Part shown: piece by piece, positions 15,945 to 26,151 of the stretch
Numbering within the stretch: position 1 is the first letter of the stretch
How the letters are laid out: the number at the start of each line of letters is the position of its first letter
Source: Gilliamella sp. Choc4-2
Lineage (GTDB): Bacteria; Pseudomonadota; Gammaproteobacteria; Enterobacterales; Orbaceae
Direction: 5' to 3'
DNA: 36,137 bases
Assembly (NCBI RefSeq): GCF_001690355.1
Contig: NZ_LZHG01000039.1
Coordinates: forward strand, 1-36,137
Made by a program: the position numbers and the translations under genes
Notes under the pieces: model-generated
What the model was told of the DNA's origin: nothing
Database searches by the model: none
What the model saw: the letters and a program-made list of their open reading frames with translations, nothing else

Positions 15945-17462
15945 TTATTGACCTTCATTGTAAATTTCGAGATTTTCTGACTCTTTTTGAAGAGTTGATT
16001 TTTTGCTATCATTTCGATTTTTTTCTAGCTGTGAAAGATAATAGCCATCAACACCTTCAGTAATATAGTTTCCATCGAAAACCGAACATTCTAAATGATG
16101 GATACTTGGGTTTTGTTCTGTAACTGAGTCAATTAGATCTGAAAGGTCTTGAAAAATTAATTTATCAGCGCCAATATCTTTAGCAATTTCTTCTACTGTT
16201 CGATTATAAGCAATAAGTTCACTTGCAACTGGCATATCAATACCATAAACATTTGGGTATCTAATTTCTGGAGCGGCAGAAGCCAAATAAACTTTTTTTG
16301 CACCAACTGAACGCACCATTTCAAGAATTTTTTCAGATGTTGTACCCCGTACAATTGAATCATCAACTAAAAGAACATTTTTACCTTCAAATTCAATACG
16401 ATTAGCGTTGAGTTTTCTTCTCACTGATAATTTACGTGCATCTTGACCTGGCATAATAAAAGTTCGTCCAACATATCGATTTTTAACAAAACCTTGACGA
16501 TATGGTTTCTTCAAAATACGAGCTATTTCTAATGCGGCATCACATGATGTCTCAGGGATAGGAATTACAACATCAATATCTACATCGCACCATTCTCTTA
16601 CTATTTTTTGACCTAGCTTTTGCCCCATTAAAATACGAGATTGATAAACTGATACCCCATTCATCAATGAATCAGGTCTTGCGAAATAAACATATTCAAA
16701 TATGCATGGATAATATTGGGGATTATTTGAACACTGTTGCGAATAAAGTTTCCCTTCTTGTGTTATATAAATGGCTTCACCTGGCTCAACATCTCTTAAT
16801 AGTTCGAAATTAAGGATGTCTAATGCGACACTTTCTGAAGCAACCATATATTCAACTTTTTGATTATCAAGCACACGTTTCCCTATTACTAACGGGCGAA
16901 TTCCATATGGATCACGAAAAGCAACAAGTCCATGCCCTATAATCATAGCAACACAAGCATACGCACCTTTGATGGTATTATGTAAATGACTCACTGCTGT
17001 AAAAATATTATCGGCTGTTAAGGGGTAGGTTGGAAATTTATCTAATTCACTGGCAAAAATATTAAGTAGTACTTCTGAGTCAGAGTTGGTATTAATATGC
17101 CGTCTTGCTAATTCAAAGAGTTTATTACGTAGCTTATCAGTATTAGTTAAATTACCATTATGGGCAAGTGCAATACCGTAGGGAGAGTTTACATAAAAAG
17201 GTTGTGCTTCAGACGGGCTTGAGCTACCAGCTGTTGGGTAACGAATATGACCTATACCCAAATTCCCCTGCAAGCGCTGCATGTGATGTTCTTGAAACAC
17301 GTCTTTTACTAAGCCATTAGCTTTACGTAAACAAAAGCGATTTTGTTCATCAATAGTTACTATACCTGCGGCGTCTTGACCTCGGTGTTGCAAAACGGTC
17401 AATGCGTCATAGATAGATTGATTAACTGTGCTATATCCTACTATACCAACAACACCACACAT
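15945..17462 (-). CDS. purF: Amidophosphoribosyltransferase
   Basis: First committed enzyme of purine synthesis: transfers ammonia from glutamine to PRPP to give phosphoribosylamine. 505 residues, as in E. coli. The N-terminal Ntn-type glutaminase has Cys2 as nucleophile directly after the initiator Met (MCGVVGIVG) and [11 protein letters not shown]. The phosphoribosyltransferase domain carries the PRPP-binding motif [13 protein letters not shown] and the flexible loop GRTFI. It is the last gene of the accD-folC-dedD-cvpA-purF cluster, 20 bases after cvpA, as in E. coli. No clear PurR-type site was seen before cvpA. It converges with nuoN; no strong terminator is visible in the 151 bases between them. 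Confidence 0.97.
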   Translation of the reverse strand: MCGVVGIVGYSTVNQSIYDALTVLQHRGQDAAGIVTIDEQNRFCLRKANGLVKDVFQEHHMQRLQGNLGIGHIRYPTAGSSSPSEAQPFYVNSPYGIALAHNGNLTNTDKLRNKLFELARRHINTNSDSEVLLNIFASELDKFPTYPLTADNIFTAVSHLHNTIKGAYACVAMIIGHGLVAFRDPYGIRPLVIGKRVLDNQKVEYMVASESVALDILNFELLRDVEPGEAIYITQEGKLYSQQCSNNPQYYPCIFEYVYFARPDSLMNGVSVYQSRILMGQKLGQKIVREWCDVDIDVVIPIPETSCDAALEIARILKKPYRQGFVKNRYVGRTFIMPGQDARKLSVRRKLNANRIEFEGKNVLLVDDSIVRGTTSEKILEMVRSVGAKKVYLASAAPEIRYPNVYGIDMPVASELIAYNRTVEEIAKDIGADKLIFQDLSDLIDSVTEQNPSIHHLECSVFDGNYITEGVDGYYLSQLEKNRNDSKKSTLQKESENLEIYNEGQ

Positions 17463-17482
17463 ACAATATTACCTCAAAATTA

Positions 17483-17968
17483 CTACGATAAAAATGAAGA
17501 CGATTGTTGTATAAAATCAAAAAACCAACGAATAATAAAACTAAAATGCGGAATAAGCTGAGACTGAGTCCAAAATGGCGATTGTGATAACGGTGTAAAA
17601 GTATCAACCAAAAAGAGTATGGCGGCTACAACTAAAATCCCCCGTAAAACACCAAAACCAATACCAAGTACCCGATCCGTACCAGATAACCCTGTTTTTT
17701 GCACTAACTCGCCAATAATGTAAGAGACAACAGAACAAACGAGTAATGTTGAAACAAAGAGAATAGCTACAGCAACAGCTATTCGCATTAGTTCACTATC
17801 AAAATACGTTAAATAGGCAACAATATAAATGTAAAATCGACTTGCTATAAAAAATGCAAGAATCCAACTAATCAGGGATAATGCTTCTCTTACAAATCCA
17901 CGTACTATGCTGATTAATGCAGAAAAAACTATTACACCGATAATTGTAAAATCAACCCAATTCATCAT
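17483..17968 (-). CDS. cvpA: CvpA family inner-membrane protein
   Basis: 161 residues with four predicted membrane segments, nearly collinear with E. coli CvpA (162): WVDFTIIGVIVFSALISI, RGFVREALSLISW, EKTG-like QKTGLSGTDRVLG, and QLIPHFSFIIRWFFDF. Known in E. coli as required for colicin V production and linked to envelope integrity; its molecular activity is not settled. Two adjacent ATG codons (17968 and 17965) could start it, and comparison with E. coli (MVWIDY) does not decide. It sits between dedD and purF, the conserved order. Confidence 0.95.
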   Translation of the reverse strand: MMNWVDFTIIGVIVFSALISIVRGFVREALSLISWILAFFIASRFYIYIVAYLTYFDSELMRIAVAVAILFVSTLLVCSVVSYIIGELVQKTGLSGTDRVLGIGFGVLRGILVVAAILFLVDTFTPLSQSPFWTQSQLIPHFSFIIRWFFDFIQQSSSFLS

Positions 17969-17998
17969 AATAACTCACAATTTCATGTCAAAATATTT

Positions 17999-18586
17999 CT
18001 AATTAGCAACTATGATCCCTTTTAATTTCGTCAAATTATTTAAATTATCAATTACTTGTTCAGCTTGCTCTTTCTTTGCATAAGGACCAACTAGTAATTT
18101 AATTAATTGGTTAGGCTCCGGATTTTTAGGTATCACTCTAACGTTATAATTATTCAATCTTAACAAAGCAACAAGCTCTTCAATCTTCTGTTTATTTCTT
18201 AATGCAGTAAGTTGAATGATATATGGCTTAGGATCTTGCTCTATTGGATCAGTTGTAAAGGTTAGGTCATCTTTTTCATCACCACTAATTTCAGGCGAAA
18301 CTAAAGAACTTGGGTTTTGGTCAGTATCTGGTATATAAGGTATGCTAGATACGTTATTAGCGCCGTTATTGGCCGTGTTATCATCTGGCGCAGCTTCGGC
18401 TGCTTGAAACTGTTCATTTATTATATTAGGTTGTAAGATAGGCGTAGTTGAGGTTTGCGAATTTGATTTATCGGTGATGATCCATGGCGCAATAACAGCT
18501 AGGATAAGTAATAAAGCTGCTAAACCAACAAGCCGATTCCTAATAATTTTTTGCTTATTCGGATTATCTTTTTTATCTTCTATCAT
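17999..18586 (-). CDS. dedD: DedD, SPOR-domain cell division protein
   Basis: 195 residues: a short cytoplasmic N-terminus, one membrane segment (about residues 20-40, LVGLAALLLILAVIAPWII), a low-complexity linker rich in N, S, P and D, and a C-terminal SPOR domain from about residue 120 (YIIQLTALRN...VGPYAKKEQAE). SPOR domains bind denuded peptidoglycan at the septum. It is somewhat shorter than E. coli DedD (220), the loss being in the linker. Twelve bases separate it from folC upstream. Confidence 0.93.
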   Translation of the reverse strand: MIEDKKDNPNKQKIIRNRLVGLAALLLILAVIAPWIITDKSNSQTSTTPILQPNIINEQFQAAEAAPDDNTANNGANNVSSIPYIPDTDQNPSSLVSPEISGDEKDDLTFTTDPIEQDPKPYIIQLTALRNKQKIEELVALLRLNNYNVRVIPKNPEPNQLIKLLVGPYAKKEQAEQVIDNLNNLTKLKGIIVAN

Positions 18587-18598
18587 GATTAATTTCGC

Positions 18599-19873
18599 CT
18601 AATATTCATATTGCTCTAATACATCAGCTACTGTATGAAATGAACCACATACAATGATAATATCATCTTCTTTTGCCTCTTGCATCGCTTTTTGGTAGGC
18701 ATCGCAGACGGTATCAAATGTTGAAATGTTGGATTCGCCTTTGTCTAGTAGATATTGTTTTAATACTTTGCTATTAGAACCACGCTCACCATAAAGGGTA
18801 GCACAATACCAAATATCGCCTTTTAGTATTGATAAAGTGCATTTGATATCTTTATCCTTTAGCATCCCAATGACAATACGAACTTTAGCAACATTTGATT
18901 GTTTTTTCTTTAATTCTTCTAGTTGTGTTATTAAATAAGTGGCAGCATGAGGATTATGAGCAACATCAATAATGACAAGAGGCGAAGTTTGTAATATTTG
19001 AAAACGCCCAGTTAACTTTGATTGTGAAAGCCCTACACATATTTCAGCTTCAGTAATTTTAAGCGCTGAATAACTTAAGGCTGCAATAGCAGTTGCTGAA
19101 TTAGCTAAAGGAACATTCGGTATAGGTAAATTACAATAGCACTTTCTTGAAGAATCAAATGACCATAAAGTATCATTGGTTTGTTGTTGATAAGACCAGT
19201 CCCGATTTACAGCATAAATTGGGCAGTGAACAGATTTTGCTACGTCTAAAATCGATGAAGGCATTTCTGGTTCACCAACAATGGCAATACTTTTTCTTTT
19301 GAAAATACCCGCTTTTTCACGCCCAATACTTTCTTTTGTATTACCAAGATAATCAACATGGTCAATACCAATTGTGGTAATAACTGCTACATCAGCATCA
19401 ACGATATTTGTGGCATCAAGTCGTCCACCTAATCCTACTTCTAGAATAACTACATCTAGTTTAGCTTGCTTAAATTGATAAAGTGCTGCAAGCGTTGTAT
19501 ATTCAAAATAAGTCAATGAAATATCGCCACGCGCTTTTTCGATTTCGGCAAAAGCTTTTACCATTTCTCGCTCAGTCGATTCTCGATTATCAATTCGTAC
19601 ACGTTCAGTAAATCTTAATAAATGTGGTGAACTATAAACACCTACTCGAAATTTTGCTGCAAGCAAGATCATTTCTAGCGTTCGGCAAGTAGTACCTTTG
19701 CCATTCGTCCCAGCTACAGTAAAAACATAGGGGGCAGGTTGTAATAAATCCAACCTTTCTGCCACGGTTTTAACTCGCTCTAGTCCAAGTTCGATGGTTA
19801 TTGGATGCAGTTGCTCTAAATAACAAAGCCATGTCTTTAAGTTAGACATGGCATCTGGTTTTTTATCTTGCAT
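18599..19873 (-). CDS. folC: Bifunctional dihydrofolate / folylpolyglutamate synthase
   Basis: Cytosolic ATP-dependent ligase that adds glutamate to dihydropteroate and to reduced folates. 424 residues (E. coli 422). The P-loop VAGTNGKGTTCRTLE is at about residues 54-68, followed by YSSPHLLRFTERVR, the Mur-ligase family segment ILEVGLGGRLDATNIVDADV, GIDHVDYLG with metal-binding residues, GREKAGIF, and a C-terminal domain ending in VCGSFHTVADVLE. Located six bases after accD and 12 before dedD, as in other gammaproteobacteria. Confidence 0.97.
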   Translation of the reverse strand: MQDKKPDAMSNLKTWLCYLEQLHPITIELGLERVKTVAERLDLLQPAPYVFTVAGTNGKGTTCRTLEMILLAAKFRVGVYSSPHLLRFTERVRIDNRESTEREMVKAFAEIEKARGDISLTYFEYTTLAALYQFKQAKLDVVILEVGLGGRLDATNIVDADVAVITTIGIDHVDYLGNTKESIGREKAGIFKRKSIAIVGEPEMPSSILDVAKSVHCPIYAVNRDWSYQQQTNDTLWSFDSSRKCYCNLPIPNVPLANSATAIAALSYSALKITEAEICVGLSQSKLTGRFQILQTSPLVIIDVAHNPHAATYLITQLEELKKKQSNVAKVRIVIGMLKDKDIKCTLSILKGDIWYCATLYGERGSNSKVLKQYLLDKGESNISTFDTVCDAYQKAMQEAKEDDIIIVCGSFHTVADVLEQYEY

Positions 19874-19879
19874 GACTAA

Positions 19880-20776
19880 TTAAACTGTCTCTGTCTCATT
19901 TATAGTAATATCATTAAGCGGATCAGGATACCTCATCAATTTTGCTAATAAAGTAGCAATTTTAGGACGCATATCTTTACGATGAATAATCATATCAATA
20001 GCACCTTTTTCAAGTAAAAATTCACTACGCTGAAAACCTTCAGGTAATGTTTCACGAACAGTTTGTTGAATAACACGAGGGCCTGCAAAACCTATAAGCG
20101 CTTTAGGCTCAGCAATATTAATATCACCAAGCATAGCTAAACTTGCCGACACACCACCCATAGTAGGATCAGTCATAACTGAAATATATGGTAAGCCTTC
20201 ATCCTGCATTTTTGCAAGGATCGCACTTGTTTTTGCCATTTGCATCAATGAGTATAGAGCTTCTTGCATTCGAGCACCACCACTTGTTGAAAAACAAATT
20301 AATGGGCATTTATCTGCTATCGCTTGTTCAGCAGCGCGTACAAACAAAGCACCTACAACTGAAGACATAGATCCACCAATAAATGCAAATTCAAAGCATG
20401 CAGCAACTACTGGAATCCCCAACAATGTGCCTTTCATAACAATCATGGCTTCTTTTTCATGTGTTGCTTTTTGCGCTGCAGTTAAACGATCTTTATATTT
20501 TTTTGTATCTTTGAATTTTAAGATATCTTTAGGGGCTAGTTCCGAACCAATTTCAACATCAGAGCCTTCATCTAAAAATCGATACAACCTCACACGTGCA
20601 GGAATATGCATATGATGATCACATTTAGGACAAACCTCTAAATTACGATCTAATTCTGCTTGGTAAATAACTTGCTCACAGTTACTACATTTTGTCCAAA
20701 CACCACCTGGTATATTCGCTTTTTTATGGTCTAACGATATATTGTTTTTACTTAGAATTTTTTCAATCCAGCTCAT
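19880..20776 (-). CDS. accD: Acetyl-CoA carboxylase carboxyltransferase beta subunit
   Basis: Beta half of the carboxyltransferase that moves CO2 from biotin carrier protein to acetyl-CoA, making malonyl-CoA for fatty acid synthesis. 298 residues (E. coli 304). An N-terminal zinc ribbon with two CxxC pairs (KCSNCEQ and VCPKCDHH) precedes the crotonase-like domain with [28 protein letters not shown] and [12 protein letters not shown]. It leads the accD-folC-dedD-cvpA-purF cluster. In E. coli truA lies upstream; here about 350 non-coding bases and then murJ, on the same strand, precede it. Confidence 0.97.
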   Translation of the reverse strand: MSWIEKILSKNNISLDHKKANIPGGVWTKCSNCEQVIYQAELDRNLEVCPKCDHHMHIPARVRLYRFLDEGSDVEIGSELAPKDILKFKDTKKYKDRLTAAQKATHEKEAMIVMKGTLLGIPVVAACFEFAFIGGSMSSVVGALFVRAAEQAIADKCPLICFSTSGGARMQEALYSLMQMAKTSAILAKMQDEGLPYISVMTDPTMGGVSASLAMLGDINIAEPKALIGFAGPRVIQQTVRETLPEGFQRSEFLLEKGAIDMIIHRKDMRPKIATLLAKLMRYPDPLNDITINETETV

Positions 20777-21129
20777 TATGATTCTCTCATGCTGCTACTT
20801 TCTAGAATTACTGGGTATTGTATAATACTTTGTACTAATTCTTAATAGCTGTTTTTATTTTTGTCCTACTTTGTAAAGATATTTCATATCTTTCTCCAAT
20901 TACTCAATATAATAAAAAATATCACTTGTATTTAATTATAATAATTTTGGAGATAAAATTTATTATTTGCACCAATAACTTCGATTAATTTTAATATACA
21001 AGAAAAACCAATAAAACTTCAACTTTCATATTTAAACTTCTTGACTCCTAATTTATATATAAAAACTAATTTGCAAATTTAATTATAATTAGCTCCGATA
21101 TTTATTTAAAAATAATTTGTTGCTATTCT
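20777..21129. other. Intergenic region between murJ and accD
   Basis: 353 AT-rich bases with no open frame of note. It should hold the accD promoter: on the minus strand a TATTAT near 20826-20831 could be a -10 element, but no -35 is convincing. No terminator hairpin was seen after murJ. Confidence 0.4.
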
Positions 21130-22665
21130 TTAATCTATTCGCTTAATAAATTGTTTTATTTTTAACCCCATAGCAATTAATGCCCCGAAGTAAACGAAAA
21201 CACCGACAATTACTAACAAAAATAGCCGTCCAATGCGTATTAACATTGATCCAGTAGACCAGTTAGATAGCTCTGAGCCTAACCATAATACCGCTGACAT
21301 TAAAATAACAGCAATAACTACTTTAGCTAAAAATTTATACCAGCCTGATTGTGGATAATAAAGTTGTTTTTTGCGTAGTTGCCAAAATAATAATCCAGCA
21401 TTAAAACAAGAAGCAAGACCGATTGATAGAGATAGCCCAGCATGCTGTAACGGTCCAATGAATACTAAGTTCATTAATTGTGTCAAAATTAAAGTAGCAA
21501 TAGCAATCTTAACTGGAGTTTTAATATCTTGTCTTGAATAAAATGCAGGTGCTAATACTTTTATTAGAATCAGACCAAGTAAACCAATAGAATAAGCTAC
21601 TAAAGCACGCTGTGTCATTAAAGTGTCATTTAAAGTAAATTGCCCATACTCAAATAGTGTTGATATGAGTGGTCGAGAAATTACACCTAAAGCAACAGTG
21701 CTAGGCAAGGCTAATAAAAAGCAAAGTTTTAACCCCCAATCCAATAATTCAGAATATTGTTTATGATCGCTCTTTGAAAAACTTTTTGCTAATGATGGCA
21801 GTAAAATCGTCCCTAATGCCACTCCAAGCACTCCTGCAGGAAACTCCATTAAACGGTCTGCATAATACATCCAAGAAACGGATCCAGAAGCCAAAAATGA
21901 GGCAAAGATAGTGTTAATAATTAATGAAATCTGACCAACTGAAACACCTAAAATTGCAGGTCCCATTTGTTTTAACACGCGCCAAACCCCACTATCTTTT
22001 AAATTAATTCTAGGTAGAACTAACATCCCTATTTTTTTCAAATAAGGAAGTTGATAAAGTAGTTGCAAAACACCGCCGATCACAACCGACACAGAAAGAG
22101 CCAGCACTGGCGGGTGAAAGTAAGGAGTGAGAAATAATGTGCACACAATCATACTAATATTTAACAATGTTGGTACAAAAGCAGGAACCGAGAAACGATT
22201 CCAGGTATTTAGTATTGCCCCAACAAGTGAAGAGAGGGAAATGAAAAATATATAAGGAAAGGTGATTTGCAACATCGTAGTTGCTAGTTGGAATTTCTCA
22301 AGCGATTCTTCTTTAAATCCTGGCGCAGTTAATATAATAATAAAAGGAGCTGTTAATATACCTATTAGGGTGACAAATGCCAACACTAGTGTTAATAAAC
22401 CAGCAATATAAGCAACAAAAGTACGCGTCGCTTCTATTCCTTGTTGATTTTTATATTCTGCTAAAATTGGCACAAAAGCTTGTGAAAAGGCCCCTTCTGC
22501 AAACACACGTCTTAGTAAATTAGGTAACTTAAATGCTACAAAAAAAGCATCGGTTGCCATTCCTGCCCCAAAAAAACGAGCAATAATTGCATCACGAACA
22601 AAACCTAATACTCGTGAGCCCATTGTCATAGAGCTTATTGTGGCTAAAGATTTTAAAAGATTCAT
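21130..22665 (-). CDS. murJ: Lipid II flippase MurJ
   Basis: Essential inner-membrane flippase that moves lipid II to the periplasmic face for peptidoglycan synthesis; MOP-superfamily fold with 14 membrane segments. Starting at the ATG at 22665 gives 511 residues, exactly the E. coli length, and the N-terminus [20 protein letters not shown] aligns with it; an in-frame TTG nine codons upstream is therefore rejected. Conserved stretches include [40 protein letters not shown] and [20 protein letters not shown]. It is a single-gene unit downstream of tRNA-Lys on the same strand. Confidence 0.97.
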   Translation of the reverse strand: MNLLKSLATISSMTMGSRVLGFVRDAIIARFFGAGMATDAFFVAFKLPNLLRRVFAEGAFSQAFVPILAEYKNQQGIEATRTFVAYIAGLLTLVLAFVTLIGILTAPFIIILTAPGFKEESLEKFQLATTMLQITFPYIFFISLSSLVGAILNTWNRFSVPAFVPTLLNISMIVCTLFLTPYFHPPVLALSVSVVIGGVLQLLYQLPYLKKIGMLVLPRINLKDSGVWRVLKQMGPAILGVSVGQISLIINTIFASFLASGSVSWMYYADRLMEFPAGVLGVALGTILLPSLAKSFSKSDHKQYSELLDWGLKLCFLLALPSTVALGVISRPLISTLFEYGQFTLNDTLMTQRALVAYSIGLLGLILIKVLAPAFYSRQDIKTPVKIAIATLILTQLMNLVFIGPLQHAGLSLSIGLASCFNAGLLFWQLRKKQLYYPQSGWYKFLAKVVIAVILMSAVLWLGSELSNWSTGSMLIRIGRLFLLVIVGVFVYFGALIAMGLKIKQFIKRID

Positions 22666-22835
22666 AAAGAATATAGCATCTAAAATGGACAATGAGGCAT
22701 AGTCTACAAACTATTCGTACAAATCACCATGCTTTTTTTCAATAAATTTTTTATCTATAGTGAGGTAATGAAAACTTACTTTATCATGAGATTTATTTTT
22801 TTAACTAATAGTTTGCTTACTGTATAGTATAAATA

Positions 22836-22911
22836 TGGTGGGTCGTGAGCGATTCGAACGCTCGACAAACGGATTAAAAGTCCGCTGCTCTACCGACTGA
22901 GCTAACAACCC
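22836..22911 (-). tRNA. tRNA-Lys (TTT)
   Basis: Reverse complement is a 76-nt tRNA: acceptor GGGTTGT, D-arm GCTCAGTCGGTAGAGC, anticodon stem GCGGA/TCCGT with loop CTTTTAA (anticodon TTT), T-arm with CGTTCGAATCG, and an encoded CCA at 22836-22838. It follows cpoB, as the lysT cluster does in E. coli, although only one tRNA remains here. Confidence 0.95.
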
Positions 22912-22960
22912 TTTTTTAATAGAATGGTGTACCAACGTTATTAGTGATACAAGCGATTTC

Positions 22961-23000
22961 GGGTTGCTATATTACCTATAATTATTAGGTAATGCAACCC
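22961..23000. repeat. Long hairpin between cpoB and tRNA-Lys
   Basis: GGGTTGC (22961-22967) pairs with GCAACCC (22994-23000), and ATTACCTA (22971-22978) pairs with TAGGTAAT (22986-22993): 15 base pairs with one 3-base bulge and a 7-base loop. It lies 45 bases past the cpoB stop and 50 bases before the tRNA. No T-run follows on the minus strand, so it is not a simple terminator; an RNA-processing hairpin or a barrier to decay is more likely. Confidence 0.6.
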
Positions 23001-23044
23001 TTTTATGGGTATTTTTTCAAAATACCGAATTTTCATACGCTTTC

Positions 23045-23791
23045 TTAAAGTGAAGCAAGCTTTTTATTAGCAAGCTCAACAATATTTTTATCTTTAGAAT
23101 ACTTATTCACAACTTGTTGAAATACAGCTTTAGCACTTGTTTTATCACCTTTATCAAATAAAATTATCCCTACTTTATAAAGACTTTCAGCCGCTTTTGG
23201 TGAAGACGGAAAATCTTTCACAACTGTTGCATAATAATATGAAGCGTCGTTATTCTTGCCTTGCTTATAAAATAATTGACCAAGCCAATAATTAACATTA
23301 GAACGATATACGGATTTAGGGTAAACTTTTAAAAACTTTTGGAATGCGGCAATCAACTCATCGCTTTGTTTTCCATCACTAATAAACCGCATAATAAAAT
23401 TATAATCCGTTTTATCGTTACCTGAAGTGGTCCACCCAGATAATTCTGGTGCTGCTACGGTTGAAACAGGCCCAAAAGTTGAAGTTGTAGGCGATGATAT
23501 GGCTTCTTGTGAAGAGCCAGTATTGGTGTTAAATGAAAGCCCCGAACTACCTGCCATTTGTTGTAAAATTATTTTTTGGCGCTCGATTGTCTGGTTGAGT
23601 TTGTATTTAGTTTCTTCTAGTTGGCCACGAAGGGTATCAATATCTGATTGCAAATCATTTATCCTTTGTTGATTTTGTATCAACAATTGACCTTGTGCCT
23701 GTACAGTTCTTTCCAGTTCAGAACCACCCGCTGCACAACCATAACCAGCAAACAATAAAAATAAGGATAATGTGAGTATTTTTTTATTCAT
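23045..23791 (-). CDS. cpoB: CpoB (YbgF), cell division coordinator
   Basis: Periplasmic TPR protein that in E. coli links PBP1b activity to the Tol system during constriction. 248 residues: signal peptide (about 1-20), an N-terminal coiled coil (about 25-80, RTVQAQGQLLIQNQQRINDL and on) that trimerises, a linker rich in S, T and P, then C-terminal TPR repeats (about 128-248). The Cys at position 19 is not in a standard lipobox, so a soluble periplasmic protein is expected. It follows pal by 63 bases, with a hairpin between. PBP1b, its functional partner, is encoded nearby at 26973-29330. Confidence 0.94.
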   Translation of the reverse strand: MNKKILTLSLFLLFAGYGCAAGGSELERTVQAQGQLLIQNQQRINDLQSDIDTLRGQLEETKYKLNQTIERQKIILQQMAGSSGLSFNTNTGSSQEAISSPTTSTFGPVSTVAAPELSGWTTSGNDKTDYNFIMRFISDGKQSDELIAAFQKFLKVYPKSVYRSNVNYWLGQLFYKQGKNNDASYYYATVVKDFPSSPKAAESLYKVGIILFDKGDKTSAKAVFQQVVNKYSKDKNIVELANKKLASL

Positions 23792-23821
23792 ATAATAGGA
23801 CTCAATGTAAACAGATAAACA

Positions 23822-23844
23822 AACGGCTAAATAATTCAGCCGTT
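23822..23844 (-). terminator. Hairpin between pal and cpoB (attenuator or terminator)
   Basis: AACGGCT (23822-23828) and AGCCGTT (23838-23844) form a perfect 7-bp stem with a 9-base loop, ten bases after the pal stop. On the minus strand TGTTTATCTG follows, a weak T-rich tract. It may partly end transcription so that pal is made in excess of cpoB. Confidence 0.55.
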
Positions 23845-23854
23845 ATGAGAGCGA

Positions 23855-24334
23855 TTAATATACAATTACAGCACGGCGATTTTTGGCGTAAACCGCTTCA
23901 TCGTGACCTAATACTGCCGGTTGTTCTTTACCATAAGACTTAACTGTCATTTGCCCGACAGATACACCATTAGCTTGAAGATAAGATTCAACTGCAACAG
24001 CTCGACGTTCGCCTAAAGCAATATTATATTCAGGTGTTCCACGTTCATCAGCATGACCTTCTATCACAATTTTAATAGGAGTATGTGCTCGTAAAAAACT
24101 TGCGTGGGCATCTAACTTATTTCTGTACTCAGGCTTAATATCATATTTATCAAAATCAAAATACACTGTATTCATTTCTTGCTGTTGCAGCTTTTTGAGT
24201 AAAGTGTAATCTTCATTAGATAAGCCGTTATATGAGCTGCCACTTGTAGTTGTAGTATTTTTTGAAGAACATGCTGTCACAGCAATTAGAGGTAAAGCAA
24301 CCACGGCTACTTTAAGAAATTTAGAAAATTGCAT
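23855..24334 (-). CDS. pal: Peptidoglycan-associated lipoprotein Pal
   Basis: Outer-membrane lipoprotein of the Tol-Pal system that anchors the outer membrane to peptidoglycan during division. 159 residues. The signal peptide ends in a lipobox (AVTAC), placing the lipidated Cys at 22. The OmpA-like domain spans about 50-159 with [14 protein letters not shown], the peptidoglycan-binding segment [20 protein letters not shown], and [12 protein letters not shown] precedes the ATG at good spacing. It follows tolB by 143 bases. Confidence 0.97.
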   Translation of the reverse strand: MQFSKFLKVAVVALPLIAVTACSSKNTTTTSGSSYNGLSNEDYTLLKKLQQQEMNTVYFDFDKYDIKPEYRNKLDAHASFLRAHTPIKIVIEGHADERGTPEYNIALGERRAVAVESYLQANGVSVGQMTVKSYGKEQPAVLGHDEAVYAKNRRAVIVY

Positions 24335-24477
24335 TGTTATTAACTCCTATGTGTTAAATAAATAATATTTGGTTTATCTAACTGATTTCAAAACAACATT
24401 TGATACCAGTTAGCAAATAATTAGTCATATGATCTTTGCTACAAATTTAATAATATTGATTAAGTTTCGGTCTTCTG

Positions 24478-25791
24478 TTACAAATATGGTGACCATGATG
24501 GAAATTTTACCTGTCCATTAGTTACTGGCAATTCCGCCTTGAAATACCCATCTGTTGAAACCAAGTTTAAGATTGTCCCAAAACCTTTTGTTGAACTATA
24601 AATTATCATTGTACCATTTGGCGCTATACTTGGTGTTTCATCTAAAAAAGTATCTGTTAATCGTTGATACGTATTTCTTTCTAGATCATACCGCGTAATA
24701 TGTTGTTCACCATTATTAGTTGATATCATAGCGATAAACGAGCCATCAGGTGAAACACGTGCGTTTTGATTTTGTGTATTATCCCATGTTAATCGTTGTG
24801 GTGTTCCACCATTTATGTTAATGCTGTATAACTGTGGACGTCCAGCTTGATCAGAGGTATAAACAATCGTTTGACTATCAGGCATCCATGATGGTTCAGT
24901 ATTATTGCTTCGACCTGATGTAATTTGAGTTATTTTCTTTGAGTTTAAATCCATCATATATAAATTCAAATTACCGTCTTTAGATAAAGCAAATGCTAAT
25001 TTCATTCCATCTGGTGAAAAAGCAGGTGCACCATTGTGTCGAGGAAAAGATGCTATTGTTTCAATAGCGCCACTATCTAATGTTTTCATAACTAGTGCTG
25101 AGCGCCCGCTTTCAAAAGTAACATAGGCAAGTTTTTTACCATCAGGTGACCAGGTCGGTGACATTAACGGTGCTTTTGAGCGATGAACAGTAATCTGATC
25201 GTAACCATCATAATCAGACACGCGTAATTCGTGTGTAAATGGTCCTTTGTTTAGTTTTACAATATAAGCAATTCGTGTTCTAAATGCGCCCTTAATACCC
25301 GTTAGCGATTCAAAGATTTCATCACTTGCTGTATGTGCAGCATAGCGTAGCCATCGTTTTTCGATGGAGAGTTGGTTTTGTGCTAAAATTGCACCAGGTT
25401 TATTAACAGTATCAACTAATTGATAAGTAATAAGATATTTTCCAGATGCATCTGGTTGAATAGAACCGACAACGACAGCAGAAATACCAATATTTTGCCA
25501 CTCTGTTGGATAAACCTCTGATGCTGTTGTTGGCTTTTGTGGCATATTATTAATATCAATAGGGTTAAATTTACCACTATTACGTAAATCTGAAGAAATG
25601 ATATCATTAATCATTTGAGGAGGCTCTCCAGATCCAGTCCATTTAAATGGCACAACTGCAATCGGTTTAGCAGCACTTAGACCTTCCGTGATATTAATTT
25701 GTATTCCTTCATTATCGGCCCAAACAGTTGCTGCTGAGGCATATAAAAAAATGAAGCAAGTTATCAAAAAGCGAAAAGCACATTTGATCAT
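24478..25791 (-). CDS. tolB: TolB, periplasmic Tol-Pal component
   Basis: Periplasmic protein that binds Pal and is released by TolA to control Pal's hold on peptidoglycan. 437 residues: signal peptide (about 1-25, cleaved after VWA), an N-terminal domain ([18 protein letters not shown]), and a six-bladed beta-propeller with repeated [38 protein letters not shown] and [18 protein letters not shown] precedes the ATG. In most gammaproteobacteria tolQ-tolR-tolA lie directly upstream; here 360 non-coding bases and then mutM are found instead. Confidence 0.97.
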   Translation of the reverse strand: MIKCAFRFLITCFIFLYASAATVWADNEGIQINITEGLSAAKPIAVVPFKWTGSGEPPQMINDIISSDLRNSGKFNPIDINNMPQKPTTASEVYPTEWQNIGISAVVVGSIQPDASGKYLITYQLVDTVNKPGAILAQNQLSIEKRWLRYAAHTASDEIFESLTGIKGAFRTRIAYIVKLNKGPFTHELRVSDYDGYDQITVHRSKAPLMSPTWSPDGKKLAYVTFESGRSALVMKTLDSGAIETIASFPRHNGAPAFSPDGMKLAFALSKDGNLNLYMMDLNSKKITQITSGRSNNTEPSWMPDSQTIVYTSDQAGRPQLYSININGGTPQRLTWDNTQNQNARVSPDGSFIAMISTNNGEQHITRYDLERNTYQRLTDTFLDETPSIAPNGTMIIYSSTKGFGTILNLVSTDGYFKAELPVTNGQVKFPSWSPYL

Positions 25792-26151
25792 CTTAAATTC
25801 CTTAATAGAAGCAAAATAATTATGTTAAAGTATGTGCAACCTATTAGTCACAATAAAGTTAAAAATTGTAAATAATTCTACAATGAGAAAGATAGCTGAT
25901 ATTACATAACAAGTCTATAACCTTTGTGATAAAAGGTTCAACTGCTGTTAATTATTTTCATTACTTAGAAGTAGCCTTATACTAATACCATTTTTAGCTA
26001 GTTTAAAGTACAAAATTTGATATTATGACAACATAATTTTATTTATCTCTTAAAAATAACTTTTATTAACCTATTATTTATTAATAATATTTCTATCTTT
26101 AAGATAAAATTCAACATTGTATAGATATACAACTAAATGAAAATTAAGTCA
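25792..26151. other. Intergenic region between mutM and tolB
   Basis: 360 AT-rich bases with no supported gene and no trace of tolA. It must contain the tolB promoter. Short palindromes at about 26093-26105 (TATCTTTAAGATA) and 26119-26130 (GTATAGATATAC) lie just past the mutM stop but lack the T-tract of a terminator. Confidence 0.4.

Noticed and set aside
17969-17998. PurR operator before cvpA-purF
   Set aside because: The 30-base gap between dedD and cvpA has no match to the PurR box found at this place in E. coli.
22666-22692. Longer murJ start at a TTG
   Set aside because: The downstream ATG at 22665 gives exactly the E. coli length and N-terminus; the extension has no ribosome binding site.
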